61,062 bases of DNA, from positions 1 through 61,062 of the forward strand of contig JAEORJ010000083.1 in assembly GCA_016840945.1 (NCBI GenBank), given 5' to 3'. Shown piece after piece: positions 25,447-33,412 of this stretch. A model generated the notes under the pieces. That model had not been told where the DNA came from, did no database searches, and was given only the letters and a program-made list of their open reading frames with translations. A program made the translations under genes and the position numbers. Position 1 is the stretch's first letter. Every line of letters begins with the position of its first letter. Source of the DNA: Candidatus Gerdarchaeota archaeon (GTDB lineage: Archaea > Asgardarchaeota > Heimdallarchaeia > JABLTI01).

Positions 25447-25573
25447 GACCTAAGATTCATTCATAAGAAATATCCACTTACTGATATTAGAAATTTAGAA
25501 GCTTTAATTAATACTTAATTTTTTATTGAATGAAATCAAATTGTGATTTAATAGTACTTGGTGGTCTCAACTA

Positions 25574-26671
25574 ACGAACTATTTTGTTATCTTAACACGA
25601 GCATGCAATCTCAAATGTAAATACTGTGGTGAGGATGCTGCATTCGAAATCCCTCCTATCGACATAGCATATTCCACAGAAGACCTACATTCGTTTCTAG
25701 AAAAAGATGAAAGTAGGGTAACTGTTCAGTTTTATGGTGGAGAACCACTAATAAGAATTCCCAAAATGATTGAAATCATGAACACTATATCAGAGGTTAG
25801 TCATTGGTCTGTTCAAACTAATGCTGTTAATCTTGATAAAGTTCCCTCAGAGGTATTATCAAAACTTAATACCATTCTTGCTTCTATTGATGGTCGTCCT
25901 GAAGTTAATGATGAGAATCGTGGAATAGGCAATTATAAAACAGTGCTTGAAAATTGTAAAATCGCTCGAGAGAATGGATTTAAAGGTGATCTAATTGCTC
26001 GAATGGCAGTTTCAGAAGTTGCAGACATTTATGAAGAAGTAACACATTTAGCTTGTATAAAGGAGCCACATTTTGATCACATCCATTGGCAAATTGATAG
26101 TCAATGGGATGACGATCCCAAAACTCGTTGGAGTAATTTTGATGATTGGGTAACTAGTAGTTATAATCCTGGTATTCAACGATTGGTGAATTGGTGGTTA
26201 GAAAATATGCAAAAAGGCATATTCATTGGCTTGGTACCATTTATACCAGTTATGAAATCCATTTTATTAAACCAACCAAGTGTTATTCGTTGTGGTGCAG
26301 GTGTTGACTCATTTGCCATTAATCCAAATGGCACGATTTCAGTATGTCCTATTTCTCCTGAATTTGACTTTTCTATAGTTGGTGATATTTGGTCAAAAAC
26401 ACCAGCATCGATTAAAAATTCAATGTTTGTTTCTGATCCTTGTCCTAAATGTGACATTTTTGAAATGTGTGGTGGTCGTTGTTTATTCATAAATAAAACG
26501 AAACTATGGGGTAACAGTTTATTTGATAAAGTTTGTAGTACAGTGAAGAATATGGTTACTTCTCTCACCTTAATTAAGGATGAAGTTCAAGACTTAATCA
26601 ATAAAAAAATAATTTCATTATCAGATTTTGATTATCCAATCTATAATAATGGTTGTGAAATTATTCCTTAA
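25574..26671 (+). CDS. radical SAM/SPASM enzyme, start codon ACG
   Basis: The frame reads NYFVILTRACNLKCKYCGED, with the C-x3-C-x2-C cluster motif for radical S-adenosylmethionine chemistry. YGGEP follows at the usual place, and a C-terminal SPASM-type region carries Cys in RCGAG, ISVCP, PCPKCDIF and MCGGRC. Related archaeal proteins of this type begin MNYFVILTRACN. Here the codon at that Met is ACG (25574-25576), with GGTGGT about 8 bases before it, and no ATG, GTG or TTG lies in frame between the upstream TGA and 25766. Translation from 25766 would remove the catalytic motif. The product is a peptide- or protein-modifying enzyme of unknown target. It is convergent with cofD. Confidence 0.75.
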   Translation, partial: TNYFVILTRACNLKCKYCGEDAAFEIPPIDIAYSTEDLHSFLEKDESRVTVQFYGGEPLIRIPKMIEIMNTISEVSHWSVQTNAVNLDKVPSEVLSKLNTILASIDGRPEVNDENRGIGNYKTVLENCKIARENGFKGDLIARMAVSEVADIYEEVTHLACIKEPHFDHIHWQIDSQWDDDPKTRWSNFDDWVTSSYNPGIQRLVNWWLENMQKGIFIGLVPFIPVMKSILLNQPSVIRCGAGVDSFAINPNGTISVCPISPEFDFSIVGDIWSKTPASIKNSMFVSDPCPKCDIFEMCGGRCLFINKTKLWGNSLFDKVCSTVKNMVTSLTLIKDEVQDLINKKIISLSDFDYPIYNNGCEIIP

Positions 26672-26672
26672 T

Positions 26673-27608
26673 CTAATCAACAAATTCTTTTAATATTTTA
26701 TTTGCTAATTTTTTCCGTTCATCGTTAGTTTTCAATGAAATATTTGTTGATAAAGTTTTTACACCTAATTTTTCAATTCCATTGATCAGATGTTTATCTG
26801 CTTCGCTAATAATCATTAAATCTAAGAATTCTTGGTACATTTCAGCTATTGCTTTAGGGGTTGCTTCATAACCTAATTGCTGTAGTAGTTTCGCAGCAGG
26901 TCCACTAAAAGCCCTATTACTAATAATAGGCGAAATTGCTATTATTTTTGCTTCAGTTTCAATTAATGCTTTTTTAATACCAGAAATAGCAAGCATAGGC
27001 CCAATGCTTGTTATTGGATTGCTAGGGCCAATAATAACTAAAGAGGTATCCATTATCGCATTTATTGCTTCGGGTAATGCTTTAGCATTTTTACTTCCTT
27101 CATAGATTACTTCTTTAATTTGTATAGTTTCGCGATTTTTAACTGTATATTCTTGAAATGAATAGATATTCTCTCTCATATCTATGAATTTTGTTTGTAT
27201 AAAATCATTAGACATTGGGTAGATTTTAGCCCTAATTTTTAATCTTTTAGAGATTTCATGGATAGCTTCGTTAAGTGTCCATCCTTGTTGTAATAATTTG
27301 TTTCGCAATAAATGTAAAGCTAAATCCTTATCACCTAATTTAAACCAAGTTTCTTCTCCTAACAACTCAAGTTGAGTTAATAGTGTAAATGTTTCTTTTT
27401 TTACTCCCCAAAATTTGGTTAAATCTAATTTTTCAGAAAATAAATAAAGTAAAGTATCAATATCGGGAGAAATCAATAATCCAAAGAAATAATCATCATC
27501 GCCAGTATTACCGATAATATGTAAATTCTCGTCTGGAATTAATTTTCTCATACCAAGTAACAATTTTGGTGTTCCTGTTCCACCTGATAGGAAAGTTATC
27601 TTTCTCAT
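26673..27608 (-). CDS. cofD: 2-phospho-L-lactate transferase
   Basis: This 311-residue enzyme joins the activated phospholactate (or PEP-derived) group to the deazaflavin Fo in coenzyme F420 synthesis. SGGTGTPKLLLGM at the start, NTGDDD, GPSNPITSIGPML and SPIISNRAFSGPA are the family's nucleotide- and Fo-binding motifs. Start at ATG 27608 (MRKITFL), the family start; four further residues are open upstream. It stands alone; its pathway partner cofE lies 23 kb away at 50240. F420 is expected in this organism. Confidence 0.9.
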   Translation of the reverse strand: MRKITFLSGGTGTPKLLLGMRKLIPDENLHIIGNTGDDDYFFGLLISPDIDTLLYLFSEKLDLTKFWGVKKETFTLLTQLELLGEETWFKLGDKDLALHLLRNKLLQQGWTLNEAIHEISKRLKIRAKIYPMSNDFIQTKFIDMRENIYSFQEYTVKNRETIQIKEVIYEGSKNAKALPEAINAIMDTSLVIIGPSNPITSIGPMLAISGIKKALIETEAKIIAISPIISNRAFSGPAAKLLQQLGYEATPKAIAEMYQEFLDLMIISEADKHLINGIEKLGVKTLSTNISLKTNDERKKLANKILKEFVD

Positions 27609-27720
27609 GTTTTGCACCAATGTTAATTGATAATCTATTATCGGTATATACCTTAAGAATTATTAATTAATTTAACTACCTCTGAATTACAATTGGTTTA
27701 ATCTACTTTTGGTGTATTAA

Positions 27721-28488
27721 ATGGAAGAATCTACAAATGAATCAATCTCTGAGATTGGTGCTCAAAATAATGATACTATGATTCTACAATCATCAGCCAA
27801 TCACACCAATTGTGATAATTGTAATAATAAGAAAAACAGAGAAAAGAAACCTCCAAGTAGATTTGTTCAATATTTTAAGGCGATTTTTAATTGGAAAGTA
27901 GTGAGATTAATGATTTCACATCATCCATATTGTGATCATTATGATTCTCATGTTTTTAAAATTGGCCCTGTAAGATTTTGTAAAGGGTGTTTCTTAAGCT
28001 ATCCACCATTATATACTATAGTATTATTATTCATTTTTTGGGAAAAAGCACGAGAATTTTTCTTGACTCCATCCTTTCATATAGATAATTTATGGTGGTT
28101 TGTTATTGGTTCATTTATACTCGCTCTTTTATATTTCTTGGGCAAATTTTCAATGTTTATTAAAGATCTTTCTAAATTTGGTCGAGGATTGTTTGCAGGA
28201 TTCCTATTTTGTGTTATACTTTCTCAACACTGGGCATTTAAAATTCCTGCAGCTCTAATTATAATTGCTGGCATGACAATTTTGAGCGTGAAACGAGGAA
28301 GAGAGATGGAACGTGATTGTAGGGAATGTGAATGGCAAGCTCAATTTGATGTTTGTCCAGGCTGGAGAGAATCTATGGAACGTTTGAGCTTATTGAATCA
28401 ATCATATATTTCAGATACAAAAACAACAGCAATTAAAATATCAAATAATTCCGAAAAACCTGAGTCAAATGAAAAAAAATGTGATTAA
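27721..28488 (+). CDS. membrane protein, DUF2085-like
   Basis: The protein has 255 residues. After a polar N-terminus of 65 residues, SHHPYCDHYDSHVFKIGPVRFCKGC resembles the Cys/His start of DUF2085 proteins (CHQxPxRS...CxRC). Four hydrophobic helices follow at about 96-113, 122-140, 152-168 and 172-190. After them comes CRECEWQAQFDVCPGW, a second cysteine pair. Cysteine and histidine pairs on both sides may bind a metal. The function is unknown. It is divergent from cofD, with 112 bp between starts. Confidence 0.55.
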   Translation: MEESTNESISEIGAQNNDTMILQSSANHTNCDNCNNKKNREKKPPSRFVQYFKAIFNWKVVRLMISHHPYCDHYDSHVFKIGPVRFCKGCFLSYPPLYTIVLLFIFWEKAREFFLTPSFHIDNLWWFVIGSFILALLYFLGKFSMFIKDLSKFGRGLFAGFLFCVILSQHWAFKIPAALIIIAGMTILSVKRGREMERDCRECEWQAQFDVCPGWRESMERLSLLNQSYISDTKTTAIKISNNSEKPESNEKKCD

Positions 28489-28499
28489 TAAAGTTCTAT

Positions 28500-28754
28500 T
28501 CAATTCGATTGTAAAGCCCATTCTAATAATTCTCTCTTTTTTAATTCAGTAGAATATAGTTCTTCCAGAACTAAATTTCCTATGAATTCCTTTTCCAATT
28601 TCTCAATATTGTCAATATCAATGACTTCATTTTTACTCCTAATTTCAATTAGTGATTTCTTTAGATCATCGTTGCTCATCTTCCTGATTTTTCTAACGAG
28701 TTGTCTTCTAGTTCTTTTTGGTAATTTTTGGGAGTAGAAATTCATTTCAAACAT
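28500..28754 (-). CDS. small basic helical protein, unknown
   Basis: This 84-residue protein is strongly basic at residues 10-27 (KLPKRTRRQLVRKIRKM), with the remainder helical and acidic. No cysteine motif or membrane helix is present. The stop is 12 bp from the convergent DUF2085-like gene. The long charged helices and reasonable codon use suggest a real gene, but I cannot assign a function. Confidence 0.4.
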   Translation of the reverse strand: MFEMNFYSQKLPKRTRRQLVRKIRKMSNDDLKKSLIEIRSKNEVIDIDNIEKLEKEFIGNLVLEELYSTELKKRELLEWALQSN

Positions 28755-28906
28755 TCCTTTTCTATTATAGTTGATTAGTTAATTAGAGTTAATAATTTTT
28801 TATTAATACAAGCCAAATTATTACTTTTTCTAGCTTTAAACATCAATTTTCAATACTTTTTTGGTTAAAATTCCTAATAAACTCACAAATTTTTACACTA
28901 GAAATC

Positions 28907-28916
28907 TTTATATAAA
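28907..28916 (+). promoter_or_regulatory. TATA box of the solute-binding protein gene
   Basis: TTTATATAAA with A-rich flanks. Transcription would start near 28938, giving a leader of about 160 bases before the ATG at 29098. Confidence 0.55.
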
Positions 28917-28938
28917 ATTAAATGAAAAATATCTAAAA

Positions 28939-29095
28939 AGCTCATTTTGAGCTATATAAATGAATTTTATTTTTAGACAAAACTTTTTTAAGTAGCAATG
29001 TAAACTAATTAGTTTAGCGCTCTAAACCTTTGAGCGTTAGATTCACAGAGAATCGAATCTAATTAGCAAGGTTGAACCGAATTTTGGTGATCACC
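28939..29095 (+). promoter_or_regulatory. hairpin-rich 5' leader, candidate riboregulator
   Basis: Successive inverted repeats are AGCTCA/TGAGCT (28939-28953), TAAACTAATTAGTTTA (29001-29016), AGCGCTC/GAGCGTT (29016-29038, one G-U) and TTAGATTC/GAATCTAA (29037-29044/29055-29062). The last stem has a competing shorter form, GATTC (29040-29044) with GAATC (29050-29054). Finally GGTGATCACC (29086-29095) holds the Shine-Dalgarno GGTGAT, which can be covered by ACC on either side (29076-29078 or 29093-29095). That is five stem-loops in a row, plus alternative pairings at the ribosome-binding site. I do not recognise a known riboswitch class. Confidence 0.5.
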
Positions 29096-29097
29096 TA

Positions 29098-30978
29098 ATG
29101 AAAGTGAACAAAATTAAATCGACAATTCTTGTCGGTGTTATTTTTACCCTATTTGTTGCTAGCTCATTTGCTGTACAACCAGCAAAGACTGATGCTATTG
29201 ATCCATTCTTTACATTAGTGGCTAAAACAAATGGTGGAGGAGTTAGACCTGACTATCTTAACTTCTTAAAACAACACTTAGCAAGAATCGGAATAAATGT
29301 AGATGTAATCGTGCAAGATTGGCCTACTTTTGTAGGTGAATTAGTTGCATTCAGAGATTTCGACGTCTGTTATGTTGCATTAACAGGCGGAGGTGCAGAC
29401 CCAGACTTTACTGGTGTCTATAACGAAAACGGTTCCTTGAACCTGTTCGGCTACGATACAAGCATGGACTGGGATGATGAACTAAATACAGGTCTTAATG
29501 AGTGGTACATGAAAGAAGGTAATCTCATTATGCCTCCAGACTCAGAAGAACGTGTACAACACTACTGGGAATGGGAACAATACTTAATGGACAAAATTCT
29601 CCCATTACAACCAACATTTGCACCAAAATCATATATTGCTAACTGGGCTGAATTAGAAGGTTATAACTTCACTGATGGTATTCTCCAATCATGGGGTAAA
29701 ATGTACTGGACTGGTTCACACACTGGTCAAACAAGTACTGATGAATTAGTCATCACTGATGCTGCCTGGTCTGATCTTAATCCATTGTTCCAAGATGATA
29801 CTTCATCAAGCTTTATTAGCACTGCAACTATGGATTCCTTGATCTGGTATGATGCTGACTTAAGCGTCTGGCCTCACTTAGCTGAAAGCTATTCTATGAT
29901 AGATGATACTCATCTAAGAATTACTCTAAGAGAAGGCATTAAATGGCAAACTGACCCAGATGGTCTATTTACCAATGAATACTTTGATGCTGAAGATGTT
30001 TACTTCACTTTATATGCTTGGGCTCATGTCTCAAATGACCAACAAGTATATGAATGGATTAAAGATATGGAAATTCTTGATCAATATACCCTCGATCTTT
30101 ATATTGACGGTGATCCAGACACTCCAGAAAATGATCCTTATGCACCATTCTTACCATCAATTTCATTGAGAATTATGCCAGAACACTACTTAAACCAAAC
30201 CCAATTAGCTGATGGAGTTACTCCAGACATTACTCATCCATCCTGGAACAAATTCGCAACCAACTGTTTCGGTACTGGTCTCTTCGAGATTAGCGACTTT
30301 ACAGAAGGTGTTGAAACTGTCTTATCACTCAATACTGATTGTTGGAGATTAGATGAAACAATCACCAGCGATACAGCTCTTGACTGGGTAAACAGATTCG
30401 GATTTGATGCCACATGGGATGCAAATGGTATGGATACCTTGAGAATCAGAATTATTCCTGATGCCCAAACTGCTTTACTAGAATTTGAAGCTGGTAAAGT
30501 TGATATTGAAAGTGTAACTCAATTCCCAGAGAAGAGAGACGACTATGTAGACGATCCTCGATTCGAAATCCAATCAGATACCACATTCTACTTTGGTTTC
30601 TTCGGCTATAACATGAGAGAAGTTAGAGAAAACATCGGTAGCCGCGAAGTCGCCCCAGGCGATCCAAGCTTAACCGTTGGTTTGTGTATTAGAAAAGCTA
30701 TCTCTTATGCATTAGACAGAGTTGAAATAAACAGTGTTATTCATAGAGGCGAATATACTATAACTGATCACCCAATATACCAAAAACAAGGTATTTGGTG
30801 TAATCCAAACATTATTCGTTATAACCATGATCTCGACAAAGCAAGAGAATACATGACTAAAGCCGGATTCGACTTAGGTTGGACCCCAACCACTCCTGGT
30901 TTCAGTCTATTAATCACACTTGCTTCATTGATGGCTGTAGCTTCCGCTACATTCTTAATCATCAAAAAGAGAAAATAG
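29098..30978 (+). CDS. surface-anchored ABC solute-binding protein (family 5-like), apparently permuted
   Basis: The protein has 626 residues. It has a signal peptide (about 1-31). Residues about 32-220 resemble the C-terminal lobe end of peptide-binding proteins (HLARIGINVDVIVQDW, then WEWEQYLMDKILPLQPTFAP). From about 222 the usual N-terminal lobe begins (DELVITDAAWSDLNPLF, LRITLREGIKW, YFDAEDVYFTLYAW) and continues to the middle of the C-lobe (IRKAISYALDRVEI, KAREYMTKAGFD). So the order looks circularly permuted. The end, PGFSLLITLASLMAV plus helix plus KKRK, resembles the PGF-type C-terminal anchors processed by archaeosortases. No permease or ATPase genes adjoin. It probably captures peptides or other organics at the surface. 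Confidence 0.75.
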   Translation: MKVNKIKSTILVGVIFTLFVASSFAVQPAKTDAIDPFFTLVAKTNGGGVRPDYLNFLKQHLARIGINVDVIVQDWPTFVGELVAFRDFDVCYVALTGGGADPDFTGVYNENGSLNLFGYDTSMDWDDELNTGLNEWYMKEGNLIMPPDSEERVQHYWEWEQYLMDKILPLQPTFAPKSYIANWAELEGYNFTDGILQSWGKMYWTGSHTGQTSTDELVITDAAWSDLNPLFQDDTSSSFISTATMDSLIWYDADLSVWPHLAESYSMIDDTHLRITLREGIKWQTDPDGLFTNEYFDAEDVYFTLYAWAHVSNDQQVYEWIKDMEILDQYTLDLYIDGDPDTPENDPYAPFLPSISLRIMPEHYLNQTQLADGVTPDITHPSWNKFATNCFGTGLFEISDFTEGVETVLSLNTDCWRLDETITSDTALDWVNRFGFDATWDANGMDTLRIRIIPDAQTALLEFEAGKVDIESVTQFPEKRDDYVDDPRFEIQSDTTFYFGFFGYNMREVRENIGSREVAPGDPSLTVGLCIRKAISYALDRVEINSVIHRGEYTITDHPIYQKQGIWCNPNIIRYNHDLDKAREYMTKAGFDLGWTPTTPGFSLLITLASLMAVASATFLIIKKRK

Positions 30979-30994
30979 TTAGACTATGAATAAG

Positions 30995-31028
30995 CAGCAG
31001 GATTTCCCTGCTGTATATCTTTTTTTTT
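30995..31028 (+). terminator. intrinsic terminator of the solute-binding protein gene
   Basis: CAGCAGG (30995-31001) and CCTGCTG (31007-31013) form a perfect 7-bp stem with a 5-base loop, followed by nine T (31020-31028). Confidence 0.8.
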
Positions 31029-31127
31029 CCCATTTTCACTTCAAAAGAAGATGATATGTTATTTTTTTGAGTCTAAGAAAGATTTAAAACTAGATAGTCT
31101 CACAAAAAAACGCTAATAGCATTTTTA

Positions 31128-31202
31128 GCCCCGATGGTGTAGTTCGGCCAATCATTGCAGCCTTTCGAGTTGTAGACTCGGGTTCAAATCCCGGTCGGGG
31201 CA
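31128..31202 (+). tRNA. tRNA-Glu(UUC), intronless; CCA encoded
   Basis: The acceptor stem is GCCCCGA/TCGGGGC. The anticodon stem GCAGC/GTTGT (two G-U pairs) encloses loop CTTTCGA with anticodon TTC, and the T arm TCGGG-TTCAAAT-CCCGG has one G-U. The discriminator A is followed by CCA at 31203-31205. Confidence 0.95.
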
Positions 31203-31267
31203 CCACTTAACCTTTTAACAGAAACTTTTTTTGATATATTAGATAGCTATATTTCACGGTGTTTGCA

Positions 31268-31642
31268 ATGTCAAAGATGGAAGTATATCCTGTAAAATTT
31301 ACTATTGAACAGCTAGGTGAAGCCGAAGGAGATTTATATCGCGTTAAGGCTCCTCTCTCAGTTGAAAATATTTGGTATAATTTACCCATGAGCGGTAGAG
31401 CCCAAATCTATGAGAAATCTGAGGCTTATTTTCTCATTGATGTCCAAGTAAAATCTGAACATCCCACATTTGAAGTAGAAGCAGGTGATATCGCTTATTG
31501 GCCTATGGGAAAAGCTATTTGTATTTTTTGGGACAAAGTAAGACCATATTCCGAGGTTAATATAATTGGGAAGATAACAAAGAATCTTGATCTTTTTAAG
31601 AATATGAAGAATTTTACTCGAATAGTTATGGACAAAAGATAA
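31268..31642 (+). CDS. cyclophilin-like fold protein (TM1367/DUF369-like)
   Basis: The protein is 124 residues long and cytoplasmic. RVKAPLSVENIWYNLPMSGRAQIY and VEAGDIAYWPMGKAICIFW match the small cyclophilin-like family typified by TM1367, which has the cyclophilin barrel but not necessarily prolyl isomerase activity. ATG 31268 is preferred; a GTG at 31259 would add three residues. The stop is 8 bp from a convergent zinc-ribbon gene. The physiological role is unknown. Confidence 0.7.
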   Translation: MSKMEVYPVKFTIEQLGEAEGDLYRVKAPLSVENIWYNLPMSGRAQIYEKSEAYFLIDVQVKSEHPTFEVEAGDIAYWPMGKAICIFWDKVRPYSEVNIIGKITKNLDLFKNMKNFTRIVMDKR

Positions 31643-31650
31643 TTTAGCTG

Positions 31651-31851
31651 TTATATACTTTCTCTTTTTTCGGGATTCTTCCATACAGCTATTCCACAAT
31701 CTTCACATTCAATCTTCTGACGATAATCTTCTTTTGACCAATAGATTTTCAAAGTTAATTTTTTTCCACAATTTCCGCATTTCTCTTCAAGTGTTTTTGT
31801 TTCCATAAGAACTAAATCATCATCATCAACATTCGTTTTTTTTGTAAACAT
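31651..31851 (-). CDS. small zinc-ribbon protein
   Basis: This 66-residue protein has CGNC at about residues 25-28 and CEDC at about 49-52, a classic zinc ribbon, with a Lys-rich middle. Start at ATG 31851, since AGGAAAG lies about 11 bases upstream; a longer frame to 31881 exists. It is downstream of the KaiC-like gene on the same strand (65 bp), so it may be the last gene of that operon. It may be an RNA- or protein-binding accessory. Confidence 0.6.
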   Translation of the reverse strand: MFTKKTNVDDDDLVLMETKTLEEKCGNCGKKLTLKIYWSKEDYRQKIECEDCGIAVWKNPEKRESI

Positions 31852-31915
31852 ATTGATTTCTTTCCTACTATGTTTATTCAATAATTAATGGAAAGCATTC
31901 AATTATCTGAGAAGG

Positions 31916-32647
31916 CTAAATAAATAAATTCTCTGTCGAAAGAGCTACACAACCATTTTGTGTTAACTCAAAAGGTCTGCGTACTAATTCGTGATCAATT
32001 CCTCTCATTTTTCTAATGTAAATGCTGCGAACTAACCGTTGATTAACTTCTTGAATATCAAGAACAATTACTCCTGAAGCCATAAATTCTTCAACACCAT
32101 AACGTGAGATTTCACCACTTTGAGACATTTCACTAGTAACAATAGTGGTGCATTTCAAGCTTGACATAACAGCACTTAATTTGAGTATCTCACGACGGAT
32201 TCTGATTTCGCTTTCAAGTGATAATGCTAGTGCTGTTAAAGAATCAATCACAACGCGCTCAGCTCCAAGTTCATCTATTAAGGCTATAAGTGTAGTTAAC
32301 AAATCATCGATTTCCAATCTTATGTTGTATTTTTCTTTTGAAGCAACTCCTGCACGCATTGAGAATCCATCAACAAGAGCTAACAAGTTCTCTTTTTCTA
32401 GACTTTCTAATCGCCAGTTGTAGCTAGCAAAATTCTGACGAACAGTTTTCGGACTTTCATCAAATGTAACATAAATACCAGGGTCACCATAATCCAAAAC
32501 TCCTCTATAAATGAATTGAGTTGCTAATGTTGTTTTCCCTCCACCAGCTGGACCACTAAGGAGAATTGTTCTTCCTTTAGGTAAACCACCATTTAACATC
32601 TTGTCTAAACCAGGAATGCCTGTATTTACTCTGGCTATTTCACTCAT
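31916..32647 (-). CDS. KaiC-like RecA-fold ATPase
   Basis: This 243-residue single-domain KaiC/RadA-superfamily ATPase has Walker A in SGPAGGGKTTLATQF (about 30-44), Walker B in ERVVIDSLTAL, the conserved ISR-like VTFDESPKTVRQNF, and ends QNGCVAL. Start at ATG 32647, because AGGAGA lies about 11 bases before it. It follows mfnE by 51 bp and is the fourth gene after mfnD, mfnF and mfnE, so it may be co-transcribed with methanofuran genes. Archaeal KaiC homologues act in signalling; the partner here is unknown. Confidence 0.8.
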   Translation of the reverse strand: MSEIARVNTGIPGLDKMLNGGLPKGRTILLSGPAGGGKTTLATQFIYRGVLDYGDPGIYVTFDESPKTVRQNFASYNWRLESLEKENLLALVDGFSMRAGVASKEKYNIRLEIDDLLTTLIALIDELGAERVVIDSLTALALSLESEIRIRREILKLSAVMSSLKCTTIVTSEMSQSGEISRYGVEEFMASGVIVLDIQEVNQRLVRSIYIRKMRGIDHELVRRPFELTQNGCVALSTENLFI

Positions 32648-32698
32648 TACTTGAAAGTCTCCTATTGTAATATGCATCAGCACAATAAAATTGTTATG

Positions 32699-33412
32699 TT
32701 AGATGACTTTTTTATTCATTATTTTTGTTGCAATAATATTCTCCTTATTCATTAATATTTCTTGTATTCTTTTTGATTTAAAGCCATTAATTATCCATGT
32801 CTTTAGACTAGATTTCTCGAGTAAATCTGGTGTTATTGGATCAAGAGGACTGTTTTCTAGCTTTCTAATTGACTCTGTAGTTATTACAGGCATTACAGCA
32901 TTATCAACAATAACTCCATCAATATCTTTCACAAAAATTATCTGATTAAAATTCAAATGATTAGCAATTTCAACCGCTATAGCATCACTTGTGGCAGCCC
33001 AGGAATGAGGTAGCTTACTTTTGGTTCTCATAAAATCTAATACGCTAATAATAGGGATTTTATTACCCTCTTCTATCTCCCGAGTAATAATTGATAAATC
33101 ATATGCAATATAAGAATTAGAAATATAATGAGATAATAATAATGCATGTTGCTCCATAGCATGAATAGCCATCCAATGAGCAGTTTCATCATTAAAATGA
33201 TTTCTTTTCTGAGATACTCTTACTTCTTCAGCAAACCTACCTCCCCCTGGAACGACGACAAATTTCTTTATTGATTTAAAACAATAATTAAGTTCCTCAC
33301 CTAATTCAAGCAATTGTTTAAGAGTACCATTTTCGGTTATTGAACCTCCAATTTTAATTAAAGTATCTACTGAGGTTTGATCCATATTCGTTTGCTCATG
33401 CATTATAATCAC
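32699..33412 (-). CDS. mfnE: [5-(aminomethyl)furan-3-yl]methyl phosphate kinase
   Basis: This 237-residue member of the amino acid kinase fold makes the diphosphate of the furan precursor of methanofuran. KIGGSI near the start and VVPGGGRFAEEVR are the phosphate-binding loops. HWMAIHAMEQHA and SWAATSDAIAVEIA are conserved in the archaeal family, and FVKDIDGV is the nucleotide site. GTG at 33412 overlaps the mfnF stop by four bases (ATP-kinase operon coupling); an in-frame ATG is at 33403. Order mfnD-mfnF-mfnE supports the assignment. Confidence 0.88.
   Translation of the reverse strand: MIIMHEQTNMDQTSVDTLIKIGGSITENGTLKQLLELGEELNYCFKSIKKFVVVPGGGRFAEEVRVSQKRNHFNDETAHWMAIHAMEQHALLLSHYISNSYIAYDLSIITREIEEGNKIPIISVLDFMRTKSKLPHSWAATSDAIAVEIANHLNFNQIIFVKDIDGVIVDNAVMPVITTESIRKLENSPLDPITPDLLEKSSLKTWIINGFKSKRIQEILMNKENIIATKIMNKKVI

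Noticed and set aside
25530..25573. ATG at 25530 as start of the radical-SAM gene
   Set aside because: Its frame closes at TAA 25572-25574 and is out of register by two with the enzyme frame; it codes only 14 residues without similarity.
33409..33412. Overlap of mfnF and mfnE as a frameshift or gene error
   Set aside because: A four-base GTGA overlap is a normal coupled start in this operon, and both proteins are full length.
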